DNA of 64,000 nucleotides from Guopingia tenuis (GCF_014384805.1 NZ_JACRSS010000003.1:186001-250000), one strand, 5' to 3'. Positions 23,202 to 32,217 are shown, numbered from the stretch's first letter. Numbers and translations: made by a program. Notes: generated by a model not told the origin, from the letters alone.

Positions 23202-25121
23202 ATGAAAATAATCAATATTGGAATTCTTGCCCATGTAGACGCTGGAAAGACGACCTTGACGGAGAGCCTGCTATATGCCAGCGGAGCCATTTCAGAACCG
23301 GGGAGCGTCGAAAAAGGGACAACGAGGACGGACACCATGTTTTTGGAGCGGCAGCGTGGGATTACCATTCAAGCGGCAGTCACTTCCTTCCAGTGGCACA
23401 GATGTAAAGTTAACATTGTGGATACGCCCGGCCACATGGATTTTTTGGCGGAGGTGTACCGCTCTTTGGCTGTTTTAGATGGGGCCATCTTGGTGATCTC
23501 CGCTAAAGATGGCGTGCAGGCCCAGACCCGTATTCTGTTCCATGCCCTGCGGAAAATGAACATTCCCACCGTTATCTTTATCAACAAGATCGACCAGGCT
23601 GGCGTTGATTTGCAGAGCGTGGTTCAGTCTGTTCGGGATAAGCTCTCCGCCGATATTATCATCAAGCAGACGGTGTCGCTGTCCCCGGAAATAGTCCTGG
23701 AGGAAAATACCGACATAGAAGCATGGGATGCGGTCATCGAAAATAACGATGAATTATTGGAAAAGTATATCGCAGGAGAACCAATCAGCCGGGAAAAACT
23801 TGCGCGGGAGGAACAGCAGCGGGTTCAAGACGCCTCCCTGTTCCCAGTCTATCATGGCAGCGCCAAAAATGGCCTTGGCATTCAACCGTTGATGGATGCG
23901 GTGACAGGGCTGTTCCAACCGATTGGGGAACAGGGGGGCGCCGCCCTATGCGGCAGCGTTTTCAAGGTTGAGTACACCGATTGCGGCCAGCGGCGTGTCT
24001 ATCTACGGTTATACAGCGGAACGCTGCGCCTGCGGGATACGGTGGCCCTGGCCGGGAGAGAAAAGCTGAAAATCACAGAGATGCGTATTCCATCCAAAGG
24101 GGAAATTGTTCGGACAGACACCGCTTATCAGGGTGAAATTGTTATCCTTCCCAGCGACAGCGTGAGGTTAAACGATGTATTAGGGGACCAAACCCGGCTC
24201 CCTCGTAAAAGGTGGCGCGAGGACCCCCTCCCCATGCTGCGGACGACGATTGCGCCGAAAACGGCAGCGCAAAGAGAACGGCTGCTGGACGCTCTTACGC
24301 AACTTGCGGATACTGACCCGCTTTTGCGTTGCGAAGTGGATTCCATCACCCATGAGATCATTCTTTCTTTTTTGGGCCGGGTGCAGTTGGAGGTTGTTTC
24401 CGCTTTGCTGTCGGAAAAATACAAGCTTGAAACAGTGGTAAAGGAACCCTCCGTCATTTATATGGAGCGGCCGCTCAAAGCAGCCAGCCACACCATCCAT
24501 ATCGAGGTGCCGCCCAACCCGTTTTGGGCATCCATAGGACTGTCTGTTACACCACTCTCGCTTGGCTCCGGTGTACAATACGAGAGCCGGGTTTCGCTGG
24601 GATACTTGAACCAGAGTTTTCAAAACGCTGTCAGGGATGGTATCCGTTACGGGCTGGAGCAGGGCTTGTTCGGCTGGAACGTAACGGACTGTAAGATTTG
24701 CTTTGAATACGGGCTTTATTACAGTCCGGTCAGCACGCCGGCGGACTTCCGCTCATTGGCCCCGATTGTATTGGAACAGGCATTGAAGGAATCGGGGACG
24801 CAGCTGCTGGAACCTTATCTCTCCTTCATCCTCTATGCGCCCCAGGAATACCTTTCCAGGGCTTATCATGATGCACCGAAATACTGTGCCACCATCGAAA
24901 CGGCCCAGGTAAAAAAGGATGAAGTTGTCTTTACTGGCGAGATTCCCGCCCGCTGTATACAGGCATACCGTACTGATCTGGCCTTTTACACCAACGGGCG
25001 GAGCGTATGCCTTACAGAGCTGAAAGGATATCAGGCCGCTGTCGGTCAGCCGGTCATCCAGCCCCGCCGTCCAAACAGCCGCCTGGACAAGGTGCGCCAT
25101 ATGTTTCAGAAGGTAATGTAA
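23202..25121 (+). CDS. tet(W): tetracycline resistance ribosomal protection protein Tet(W)
   Basis: A 639-residue EF-G-like GTPase that dislodges tetracycline from the 30S A site. G1 is AHVDAGKTTLTESLL, G3 is DTPGHMDF and G4 is NKID, with the fold continuing to the conserved C terminus (QPRRPNSRLDKVRHMF). The residues recalled from Tet(W), such as ASGAISEPGSVEKGTTRTDT and FLERQRGITIQAAVTSFQWH, match rather than Tet(O) or Tet(M), and the length equals Tet(W). The start follows GGGAGGACAATC. It is the only resistance gene seen in the element. Confidence 0.97.
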   Translation: MKIINIGILAHVDAGKTTLTESLLYASGAISEPGSVEKGTTRTDTMFLERQRGITIQAAVTSFQWHRCKVNIVDTPGHMDFLAEVYRSLAVLDGAILVISAKDGVQAQTRILFHALRKMNIPTVIFINKIDQAGVDLQSVVQSVRDKLSADIIIKQTVSLSPEIVLEENTDIEAWDAVIENNDELLEKYIAGEPISREKLAREEQQRVQDASLFPVYHGSAKNGLGIQPLMDAVTGLFQPIGEQGGAALCGSVFKVEYTDCGQRRVYLRLYSGTLRLRDTVALAGREKLKITEMRIPSKGEIVRTDTAYQGEIVILPSDSVRLNDVLGDQTRLPRKRWREDPLPMLRTTIAPKTAAQRERLLDALTQLADTDPLLRCEVDSITHEIILSFLGRVQLEVVSALLSEKYKLETVVKEPSVIYMERPLKAASHTIHIEVPPNPFWASIGLSVTPLSLGSGVQYESRVSLGYLNQSFQNAVRDGIRYGLEQGLFGWNVTDCKICFEYGLYYSPVSTPADFRSLAPIVLEQALKESGTQLLEPYLSFILYAPQEYLSRAYHDAPKYCATIETAQVKKDEVVFTGEIPARCIQAYRTDLAFYTNGRSVCLTELKGYQAAVGQPVIQPRRPNSRLDKVRHMFQKVM

Positions 25122-25171
25122 AGATACATAATCGTCAAGACGGCAACAATCAGAAGTTATGGAGGGTAACA

Positions 25172-25939
25172 ATGGAATATAGTAAGGAAGATTTAATGGA
25201 AGCAAAAAAGCAAATTTGGGGAGTGGGAGAGAACATGGGAACAGAGGAAAGTAAAAAAATCTGGGAGGAGAACGCACAATTTTGGGATAATGCAATGGGT
25301 GACGAATCTAATGAATTTCACAGAGAGGTAGTGCGTCCCAAAGTAACGGAACTTCTATCTCCTAATCCTGCGGATTACATTTTGGATATTGCGTGTGGCA
25401 ATGGAAATTATTCTTCGTATCTTGCACAAAGAGGCGCTTCGGTTGTCGCTTTTGATTACAGCAAAAAAATGATAGAATTGGCTAAAAGACGGCAATCACA
25501 ATATGCAAAACAAATTGAATTTTGTGTGGCGGATGCGACCGATAGAAAAAGTATATTAGAATTAAAAAGAAATCGAGCCTTTACGAAAGCAGTTTCTAAT
25601 ATGGCAATTATGGATATTACGGATATTGAACCACTTCTTATGGCTGTTTATGAACTGTTGCAGGAAAGCGGAATTTTTGTCTTTGCAACGCAACACCCTT
25701 GTTTTGTCACGTTGACTGAAAAATATATGACACCGCACAGTTACTATGATATAGCGATTGAAGGGCAACCGAAAGAGCAGATTTATTATCATCGTTCCAT
25801 ACAAGATATTTTTAACCTTTGTTTTAGAGCTGGATTTGTCATTGATGGATTTTATGAAGAATGTTTTAAAACCAACAAAGAAATTCCTATGGTAATGATA
25901 GTAAGGCTTAAGAAGGTAAAACGTGATAGCTTAAAATAA
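25172..25939 (+). CDS. class I SAM-dependent methyltransferase, cargo of the mobile element
   Basis: A 255-residue methyltransferase. Motif I is ILDIACGNGNYSSYLAQRGA, followed by VVAFDYSKKMIELAKRRQSQ. The start at 25172 follows TATGGAGGGTAACA, 50 bp beyond tet(W), so it is probably cotranscribed. It is clearly more AT-rich than tet(W) and the element backbone, so it likely joined from another donor. The target is unknown; it is not an Erm-type rRNA methylase by its motifs, nearer the small-molecule ubiE/tellurite group. Confidence 0.85.
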   Translation: MEYSKEDLMEAKKQIWGVGENMGTEESKKIWEENAQFWDNAMGDESNEFHREVVRPKVTELLSPNPADYILDIACGNGNYSSYLAQRGASVVAFDYSKKMIELAKRRQSQYAKQIEFCVADATDRKSILELKRNRAFTKAVSNMAIMDITDIEPLLMAVYELLQESGIFVFATQHPCFVTLTEKYMTPHSYYDIAIEGQPKEQIYYHRSIQDIFNLCFRAGFVIDGFYEECFKTNKEIPMVMIVRLKKVKRDSLK

Positions 25940-26110
25940 ATTCAAGTTTGTCGGGTAAATAGCAAACCCAGCCGAGCCAGTCAACGGTCAAGATGAACGG
26001 CGCATATGCGCAGCCGTTGACAGCCCCGCCCGCCTTTGCTGGTAGGCAATCAAGGGGCGACAGCAAGAAGTGCCACCGCCCCGCACTATTATTCAGAAAG
26101 GGGAATTTCC

Positions 26111-26533
26111 ATGACCGACCAGATAGCCTATCAAGAATATATCCAGCGCAGGTACAACGCCTTTTGCAAGACTGTTATCCGCTGTGCCGCCTTGGACAAG
26201 ATTTTGAAGCTTAAACGGCAATGGGAACGGCAAGTTTCCCTTGACTATCTGATGAACGAGAAGTTTGTCCAGTTTGCCGCGTCGGAGCCGGACGAGGAAT
26301 ACCCATTTACCGTCTGCGGTCAGACCGTCCTGCTCTGCAACGCCGCCCTTGCCGACGCGATCTCTGTTTTGCCGGAGCAGACGCGGGAAGAAATCCTGCG
26401 CTATTACTTTCTGCGCCAGCCGCAGCGCGTGATCGGCGCGTGTATTGGCCGGTCACGCAGCACAGCGGGGCGGCATATCCAGCTTGCCTTGCAGCGGCTA
26501 CGCGAAGAAATGGGGGTGAGCCGGTATGAGTAG
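26111..26533 (+). CDS. mobile-element RNA polymerase sigma-70-like factor
   Basis: A 140-residue protein with a C-terminal region-4 type helix-turn-helix (LPEQTREEILRYYFLRQPQR, then GRSRSTAGRHIQLALQRLRE). Such short sigma-like proteins stand at the same place in many TnpX/Tn4451- and Tn916-like elements and are thought to regulate transfer genes. The start at 26111 follows GAAAGGGG. Its end overlaps the next gene by 8 bp. Confidence 0.85.
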   Translation: MTDQIAYQEYIQRRYNAFCKTVIRCAALDKILKLKRQWERQVSLDYLMNEKFVQFAASEPDEEYPFTVCGQTVLLCNAALADAISVLPEQTREEILRYYFLRQPQRVIGACIGRSRSTAGRHIQLALQRLREEMGVSRYE

Positions 26534-26738
26534 ACTTCTCCCCTATGAAACAATCCTCAAAGCCCGTGAGGGCGACCCAGAAGCCGTGAACGCTGTCCTG
26601 CTCCACTACGCCGGATATATCCGCTATTTCTCAAAAGTGAACGGGCAGGTCAACGCCGAGGTGGAGGACTATGTAAAGCAGCGGTTAATTGACTGTCAAT
26701 TCAAGTTCCGGCTTGACGAACCACCGGACAAGTCATAA
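26526..26738 (+). CDS. helix-turn-helix domain protein of conjugative/mobilizable elements
   Basis: A 70-residue protein: LLPYETILKAREGDPEAVNA and VLLHYAGYIRYFSKVNGQVN match the short HTH_16-like proteins that accompany element sigma factors. It overlaps the sigma gene by 8 bp and is followed by a terminator, so the two form one unit. Confidence 0.85.
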   Translation: MSRLLPYETILKAREGDPEAVNAVLLHYAGYIRYFSKVNGQVNAEVEDYVKQRLIDCQFKFRLDEPPDKS

Positions 26739-26773
26739 AAACTGAATACCAGCCGCCACCGACGCGGCCAGCG

Positions 26774-26812
26774 AAAGCAGTAAGTCTTGAAAAAGATTTA
26801 CTGCTTTTTTTG
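26774..26812 (+). terminator. terminator of the sigma/HTH unit
   Basis: AAAGCAGTAA (26774-26783) pairs with TTACTGCTTT (26798-26807) and is followed by more T, 36 bp after the HTH gene stop. Confidence 0.82.
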
Positions 26813-27288
26813 TTGTCCGGCTCCGCTCCCGGCCATTTTGCCCCCTGCCGGTTGTAGTAGTAAGCGAGGAGGGAATTTTTCTGCCCTGGTGTTTGGCATT
26901 TGGAGCATTTACCCGTAGTAGAGGGCAAAGAGAAAGGATTTCTCCAACACCGGGTAGAAACCACTGCGTCCGGTGTCATTTTAGCGAAAGCGGGCAGGAA
27001 TGCCCTTTACAGGATTAGTAGTAGCAGAAAAAGAGAAACAAACTTTTGTGGTTGCAGTTTTCCAAAAAAGTGGCGGACGGAAGTGAGAGAAAGTTTGCAG
27101 TCACGGAGAGCAAGTATCGACCAGTGTACCAAATTTCGCTTTTCGCTCATTTGTCCCCCGGTCAGATACTTGTTGGGGTTGCCACCCCAAACCCGCCTTT
27201 TGCGGCTTGCGCCGCTGAAAAAACTTGCCCCAATACTTGTGTTTTAGATAAAAATTGTCCGTTGCAGTTTGAAAGGAGTTGAGCCACC
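26813..27288 (+). other. non-coding region upstream of mobC, candidate oriT
   Basis: About 480 bp without a gene. Two adjacent hairpins lie at 27173-27190 (TTGGGGT/ACCCCAA) and 27202-27215 (GCGGC/GCCGC), followed by AAAAAACTTGCCCCAATACT. TAGTAG motifs recur at about 26856, 26915 and 27018. Inverted repeats next to a relaxase/mobC pair are typical of an origin of transfer; the nick site cannot be fixed from sequence alone. Confidence 0.45.
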
Positions 27289-27690
27289 ATGCCACACAAA
27301 ACCTACAACACCCCCAAGCGGAAATGTGTTGTCAAGACCCGTCTGACCGAGGACGAGCGCAGAGCCTTTGAGGACAAATGCGCCGCCCTCTCCATGAGCC
27401 AGTCCGAGTATATCCGGCAAGCCGTTTTTTACAGCCGGATTTCTCCTGTTATCCGGGTGACTGCCCACAGCGAAGAAATGCTCACCGCCATATCTTCCCT
27501 TGTGGCGCAGTACGGGAAAATCGGCAGCAACCTGAACCAGATCGCCCGGTATCTCAACGAATACGGCGCACCCTACAACGCCCTGTCCAGTGAGGTGAGA
27601 GCCGCTGTTTCCGACCTTGCCGCCCTCAAATTCGAGGTGCTGAAAGTGATAGGTGAAGCCTATGGCAACGATCAAGCATATCAGCTCTAA
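27289..27690 (+). CDS. mobC: MobC-like relaxosome accessory protein
   Basis: A 133-residue protein. The N-terminal ribbon-helix-helix (VVKTRLTEDERRAFEDKCAA) binds DNA and the C-terminal IGSNLNQIARYLNEYG is the hallmark of MobC proteins, which help the relaxase open DNA at oriT. The ribosome binding site AAAGGAGT precedes the start. It overlaps the relaxase start by about 29 bp, the usual mobC-relaxase arrangement. Confidence 0.92.
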   Translation: MPHKTYNTPKRKCVVKTRLTEDERRAFEDKCAALSMSQSEYIRQAVFYSRISPVIRVTAHSEEMLTAISSLVAQYGKIGSNLNQIARYLNEYGAPYNALSSEVRAAVSDLAALKFEVLKVIGEAYGNDQAYQL

Positions 27691-29275
27691 AAATGCCGAC
27701 TACGGAGCCGCCGAAGCCTATCTCACCTTTGAGCATGACGAGTTTACCATGAAACCCACCCTTGATGAAGCCGGGCGGCTCATTCCCCGGCAGGACTACC
27801 GGCTGGACACGCTGAACTGCGGGGAGGAAGATTTTGCCCTGTCATGTATCCGGGCAAATCTGCGGTACGGCAAGAACAGCAAACGGGAGGACATCAAGAG
27901 CCACCACTATATCATCAGCTTTGACCCACGGGACGCAGCCGACAATGGCCTGACCGTAGACCGGGCGCAGGCGTTGGGGCTGGCCTACTGCAAAGAGCAT
28001 TTTCCCGGACACCAAGCCCTTGTCTGTACCCACCCGGACGGGCACAACCATAGCGGCAATATCCATGTGCATATTGTCATCAACAGTCTGCGGATTGCCG
28101 AGGTGGAGCGCAAGCCCTACATGGACAGGGCAAGCGACACCAGAGCCGGGAACAAGCACCGCTGTACCGCAGCCGCCATGCGGTATTTCCGCAGCGAAGT
28201 CATGGAGATGTGCCACCGGGAGGGGCTTTACCAGATCGACCTCTTGAACGGCAGCCGAAACAAAGTGACCGAGCGTGAATACTGGGCGAAGCGCAAGGGG
28301 CAAGCCAAGCTGGACAAGGAAAACGCTGTGCTGCTTGCCGAGGGTATCGCACCCCGACAGACCAAGTTTGAAACCGACAAAGGCCGTTTGCGGCAGACCA
28401 TACGCCAAGCCCTTGCCACCGCCGCCAGCTTTGACGAGTTTTCCGCTCTCCTGTTGCGGGAGGGCGTGACCGTTAAGGAGAGCCGGGGGCGGCTGTCCTA
28501 TCTCACGCCGGACAGAACAAAGCCCATCACCGCCCGGAAGCTGGGGACGGACTTCGACAAGGCCGCTGTCCTTGCTGTTTTCCAGCAGAACGCCCATAGA
28601 GCAGCCGCAAAGATGCAGGACAGACAGGAACACCAGCCGCAGCTTACTAAGGGCATACAGCGGACAAAACCCGCCCAAATCACCCCGAACCCTGACAGCC
28701 CGCAGCGGCTTGTAGATATAGCCGCCAAGCGAGCCGAGGGAAAAGGTATCGGTTATGAGCGTTGGGCAAAAACCTTTAACCTCAAACAGATGGCAAAGAC
28801 CATGAATTTCCTTTCCGAGCATGGTTTTGCCAGCCCCGAAGAAGTGGACACAGCTTTGGAAGCCGCCATTTCCGGGCAGCACGCCGCCGGAGAAAAGCTG
28901 AAAGAACTGGAATCCAGAATCACCGCCAACAAGGAACTCATGCACCAGATCAGCGTTTACCGCAGAACCAAGCCCGCCCATGACGGGCTGAAAACTGCCA
29001 AGAAGCCGGAACGATACCGGGAAGCGTTTCATGCAGACCTGACGCTGTATGAAGCGGCGGTGCGGTATTTTCGGCAACAGGGCTTAAAGAAGCTGCCCGC
29101 CGTTTCCAAGCTGCAAGCGGAAAATGAAGCCCTGATTTCCGAGAAAAACGGGATTTACACCGAGTACCGGGAGCAGAAAGCCAGAGCCGCCGAGCTGCAA
29201 AAGGTCAAATCCAACCTTGCCGCCATGCTCCGGCAGGAACGGACAAAAGAGGTGCGTCGGGATTGGGAGCGGTAA
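27662..29275 (+). CDS. relaxase/mobilization nuclease (MOBP-like)
   Basis: A 537-residue relaxase. The catalytic Tyr is probably Y13 (ISSKNADYGAAEAYLTFEHD) and the three-His metal motif is HNHSGNIHVHIVINS at about residue 128-140. The nuclease domain spans roughly 1-240; the C-terminal half is helical and coiled-coil-rich. It nicks oriT and pilots the strand during transfer. The start at 27662 (AGGTGA ahead) is preferred to a GTG 9 nt earlier. There is no coupling protein or secretion system nearby, so transfer needs a helper. Confidence 0.9.
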   Translation: MATIKHISSKNADYGAAEAYLTFEHDEFTMKPTLDEAGRLIPRQDYRLDTLNCGEEDFALSCIRANLRYGKNSKREDIKSHHYIISFDPRDAADNGLTVDRAQALGLAYCKEHFPGHQALVCTHPDGHNHSGNIHVHIVINSLRIAEVERKPYMDRASDTRAGNKHRCTAAAMRYFRSEVMEMCHREGLYQIDLLNGSRNKVTEREYWAKRKGQAKLDKENAVLLAEGIAPRQTKFETDKGRLRQTIRQALATAASFDEFSALLLREGVTVKESRGRLSYLTPDRTKPITARKLGTDFDKAAVLAVFQQNAHRAAAKMQDRQEHQPQLTKGIQRTKPAQITPNPDSPQRLVDIAAKRAEGKGIGYERWAKTFNLKQMAKTMNFLSEHGFASPEEVDTALEAAISGQHAAGEKLKELESRITANKELMHQISVYRRTKPAHDGLKTAKKPERYREAFHADLTLYEAAVRYFRQQGLKKLPAVSKLQAENEALISEKNGIYTEYREQKARAAELQKVKSNLAAMLRQERTKEVRRDWER

Positions 29276-29540
29276 GGGTGTTCCGTTTTGTTCCACCCCT
29301 ACCCGGAAAGGGGGTTCCATTTTGGACACCCCTTTGCTATGGGAAATTGACCACTGAACTCCACCCCGAAATGATACCGAAACCGCACAAAAGCGTTCCC
29401 TATATCTGACCCTATCCGCAATACCACCTGCCTTTTTCAAGGGGCATACAGAGAGGAAAATCCCCGAAAATGACACCGAAATCATACACCAAACGCCGCC
29501 TATCCGGTTACATCGATAGAAACGGCAGAAAGGAGCCGCC

Positions 29541-29711
29541 ATGCCGAGAATGAGCAAGAAGCGCAAGGAAGAATGGGCGTTCTTCCTCAATGAGCGCAAC
29601 CGTATCACCTACAATCCTCTTTGCCGCAAGTGCCGCCGCACCTGCAAGCAGAGTTTCCGGGCTATGATCATCGAGTGCCCGCCGTTTCGCTCCAAGCGGG
29701 CGAAGCCATGA
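29541..29711 (+). CDS. small Cys-containing mobile-element protein (56 aa)
   Basis: A 56-residue basic protein beginning MPRMSKKRKEEWAFFLNERN. LCRKCRRTC and a later Cys (IIECPPF) suggest a small metal-binding knuckle. The ribosome binding site AAAGGAG lies 8 nt upstream, and its stop overlaps the repA start by 4 bp (ATGA). Similar short proteins precede RepA in this class of elements; the function is unknown. Confidence 0.75.
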   Translation: MPRMSKKRKEEWAFFLNERNRITYNPLCRKCRRTCKQSFRAMIIECPPFRSKRAKP

Positions 29712-30469
29712 AGCCGGACAACACGCAGGAAACCATTTATGTAGGGCTGGACACAGGCTTGCCGCCCTACCTGCCATATCCCCGGTTCCTGCTGAAAATG
29801 GACATTTCCCAGACCGCCAAGCTGCTCTATGCGCTGCTGTTAGACCGCACCACCCTGTCACAGCGGAACGGCTGGCAGGACGATCAGGGCAGGACATTCA
29901 TTGTCTATCCCATAGCGGAGATTGCCGAAATGCTGGATAAGGGGCAGACCGCCATCAAAGCCGCCTTGAACGAACTGGACGCAGCCGGACTTCTGGAACG
30001 GAAACGGGCGGGATTTTCCGCAGCCAACCGCCTGTATGTGAAGCTGCCGCCATTAGTTCGGATTTCCGACCCTATGACAGTCGGAAAAGCGACCCTCATA
30101 AGTGCGGAAAACCGACCTACTGATGGTCGGAAAAGCGACCTTATGACGGTCGGAAAACCGACCCCTAACAACCTTACTATAAACAACCTGATAGAAAACC
30201 AAACAATGGGAGTGAGTGGAGAGCCGCACAAACCGTTTGGCAGATATGAGAATGTTTTTCTGACCGAAGCCGAGTATGCAGAACTGAAAGCCGAGTTCCC
30301 GGACAGACTGGAACGGCTCATTGAGGAAATGAGCCGCTACCTTGCCGCCAACGGGAGAACCTACCAGAACTATGCCGCCGCCCTGCGGATATGGGCAGAG
30401 AATGACAAAAAGGACGCCCCGAAACAGGGTGTCCCGGACTACACCTGCAAGGAGGGAGAAAGTTTATGA
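29708..30469 (+). CDS. repA: RepA_N-type replication initiator of the element
   Basis: A 253-residue protein. Residues about 25-120 (YPRFLLKMDISQTAKLLYAL, IAEIAEMLDKGQTAIKAALN, LLERKRAGFSAANRLYV) form the RepA_N winged-helix initiator domain. The C-terminal 90 residues are the helical part seen in plasmid and element RepA. The middle is encoded by the 23-bp iterons at 30057-30163, the place where RepA_N replicons carry their origin. It overlaps the small gene before it and the DnaC-like gene after it by 4 bp each. Confidence 0.88.
   Translation: MKPDNTQETIYVGLDTGLPPYLPYPRFLLKMDISQTAKLLYALLLDRTTLSQRNGWQDDQGRTFIVYPIAEIAEMLDKGQTAIKAALNELDAAGLLERKRAGFSAANRLYVKLPPLVRISDPMTVGKATLISAENRPTDGRKSDLMTVGKPTPNNLTINNLIENQTMGVSGEPHKPFGRYENVFLTEAEYAELKAEFPDRLERLIEEMSRYLAANGRTYQNYAAALRIWAENDKKDAPKQGVPDYTCKEGESL
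30057..30163 (+). repeat. five 15-bp iterons at exact 23-bp period inside repA (candidate origin)
   Basis: Related copies start at 30057, 30080, 30103, 30126 and 30149. The consensus GTCGGAAAAGCGACC is itself a near-perfect palindrome. The 23-bp period is not a multiple of three, so the encoded protein does not repeat with it; selection therefore acts on the DNA. Iterons within the initiator gene are how RepA_N-type replicons mark their origin. Confidence 0.85.
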
Positions 30470-31299
30470 ACAAAATCGAGAATATCAATCTGCTGCCGGA
30501 TACCGAGCCGGACAGCGGCGACTACACAGGCGAGGACGGTTTGCTGTACTGCGGAAAATGCCGCAAGCCCAAAGAAGCCTATTTCCCAGAGGGCAAGACG
30601 CTTTTCGGGCTTGACCGCCACCCGGCAGAGTGCGACTGCCAGAGGGCGCAGCGGATTGAGCGTGAAGCCGCCGAACAGCAGCGCAGACACCTTGACACCG
30701 TAGAGGACTTGAAACGCCGGGGATTTTCCGATACCGCCATGCGGGACTGGACTTTTGAAAACGACAACGGCAGGAACCCCCAGACCGCCGTTGCCCGGTT
30801 CTATGCGGAGCATTGGGACACCATGCAGGCCGAGAACATCGGTTATCTCTTTTGGGGCGGTGTGGGAACCGGCAAAAGCTACCTTGCGGGCTGTATCGCA
30901 AACGCCCTGATGGAGCAGAAAATCCCTGTCCGCATGACGAACTTTGCCGCTATCCTCAATGACCTTGCCGCCAGCTTCGAGGGCAGGAACGAATACATTT
31001 CCCGGCTTTGCCGCTATCCGCTGCTTATCCTTGATGATTTTGGCATGGAGCGTGACACCGCCTACGGGCTGGAACAGGTTTACAGCGTGATAGACAGCCG
31101 ATACCGCAGCCGCAGGCCGCTGATCGTCACCACCAACCTGACCTTGCAGCAAATCCAGAACCCAACCGACACCGCCTATGCCCGTATCTATGACCGGCTG
31201 CTGGAAATGTGCGCCCCTGTCCGTTTTACGGGCGGCAACTTCCGCAGGGAAACCGCACAAGCCAAGCTGGAACGGCTGAAAAATCTGATGAATGAGTGA
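30466..31299 (+). CDS. DnaC/IstB-like AAA+ ATPase (helicase-loader type)
   Basis: A 277-residue ATPase with Walker A FWGGVGTGKSYLAGCIANAL, Walker B LLILDDFGME and a sensor VTTNLTL. The N terminus carries a zinc-knuckle pattern CGKCRKP...CDC. It overlaps repA by 4 bp, so RepA and a helicase loader are made together, which supports autonomous replication of the excised element. Confidence 0.92.
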   Translation: MNKIENINLLPDTEPDSGDYTGEDGLLYCGKCRKPKEAYFPEGKTLFGLDRHPAECDCQRAQRIEREAAEQQRRHLDTVEDLKRRGFSDTAMRDWTFENDNGRNPQTAVARFYAEHWDTMQAENIGYLFWGGVGTGKSYLAGCIANALMEQKIPVRMTNFAAILNDLAASFEGRNEYISRLCRYPLLILDDFGMERDTAYGLEQVYSVIDSRYRSRRPLIVTTNLTLQQIQNPTDTAYARIYDRLLEMCAPVRFTGGNFRRETAQAKLERLKNLMNE

Positions 31300-31311
31300 A
31301 AGGAGTAGCCT

Positions 31312-31506
31312 ATGGCAGATTACGAACAGACCACAAAAACCAATCCCCGCCGCCCCGACTGCGTGACGAAAATCCGCATGGGCAACTCTGTCCTTGTGGT
31401 GTCCGGCTATTTCAAGCAGGACAGCACCGAAACTGCCATCGACAAAATGGAAAAAGTGCTGCAAGCCGAAGCCGCTGCTACACAGAAGCCGACTTATCCG
31501 GCATGA
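31312..31506 (+). CDS. TnpW-like transposon-encoded protein
   Basis: A 64-residue protein with VTKIRMGNSVLVVSGYFKQD in the middle, as in the small TnpW family found next to TnpX in Tn4451-type elements. GGAGTAGCC precedes the start. The role is not established; it may adjust recombination. A 12-bp terminator follows. Confidence 0.85.
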   Translation: MADYEQTTKTNPRRPDCVTKIRMGNSVLVVSGYFKQDSTETAIDKMEKVLQAEAAATQKPTYPA

Positions 31507-31521
31507 GCCGGGGGCATGGAA

Positions 31522-31556
31522 AAAGCGGCCATGCTTTGACATGGCCGCTTTCGCGT
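31522..31556 (+). terminator. terminator of the mob-rep-tnpW operon
   Basis: A perfect 12-bp stem AAAGCGGCCATG/CATGGCCGCTTT with a 6-nt loop; only a short T tract follows. A-run and T-run flanks permit function in both directions, also for the DUF4180 gene. Confidence 0.75.
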
Positions 31557-31596
31557 TGGGTTAATACACAACTATCCGATATGGGGATTTTATCCA

Positions 31597-31965
31597 CTAA
31601 ATGCTTTGACTTATTTTTTGAATTGCTTCTTCCTTTGTTGCAACAAAGAACACATCTTTCCCTTTATTGCTTTCAAAGATAAAGTCTTTCAGCGGCTTGC
31701 TGGTGTAATGTGAAAAATCCCCGTATATAGCGATTTTTCCACCGTAATTGATAAACTTTTGAAGAATTTCTCCCGCCAAGCCGCTGCTCAAAATGAAGAA
31801 ATCTTCAATGATGTTCTTTTTATCCACGACAATATACTTTGTGCCTGCTTCGTATTTGGCAGACATAAGCAAATCAAGCGCAGAATCGACATCAGTAATA
31901 ATCATGCTGTCACTTGATACGGCAACCGCAATTCCGTTGCCACAATCAATTTTTTCAAACTTCAT
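31597..31965 (-). CDS. DUF4180 domain protein
   Basis: A 122-residue protein beginning MKFEKIDCGNGIAVAVSSDS, with DVDSALDLLMSAKYEAGTKY and the SHYTSKPLKDFIFESNKG segment typical of DUF4180. The function is unknown. It is the only element gene on the opposite strand and is AT-richer than its neighbours, so it looks like a later cargo insertion between tnpW and the recombinase. GGAGGTACAGGC precedes the start. Confidence 0.85.
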   Translation of the reverse strand: MKFEKIDCGNGIAVAVSSDSMIITDVDSALDLLMSAKYEAGTKYIVVDKKNIIEDFFILSSGLAGEILQKFINYGGKIAIYGDFSHYTSKPLKDFIFESNKGKDVFFVATKEEAIQKISQSI

Positions 31966-32217
31966 GCCTGTACCTCCTTCAATGAATTGCAGACAAAATC
32001 CCGCATTATCGTCGCTGGTAACGCTTTTCGTATTATAGCATGAAGTAAAGGGATTTTCAATTACCGTTTTTCATGATAATCCCTATGAAAAGAACGCTCT
32101 TTTTTATAAACTATAAAGAAGCAGATTTTACACTTTTGCCGCTATACAGACAGCCGCCCCATGTGGTATGATAAAAATACGGAATAGTGGGGCTGGCTGT
32201 CGGAAACGGAGGATTTT

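Noticed and set aside
30057..30163. Regular short repeats considered as a CRISPR array.
   Set aside because: The repeat is 15 bp with only 8 bp between copies, lies in a coding sequence and has no cas genes nearby; iterons fit better. I saw no CRISPR array in the window.
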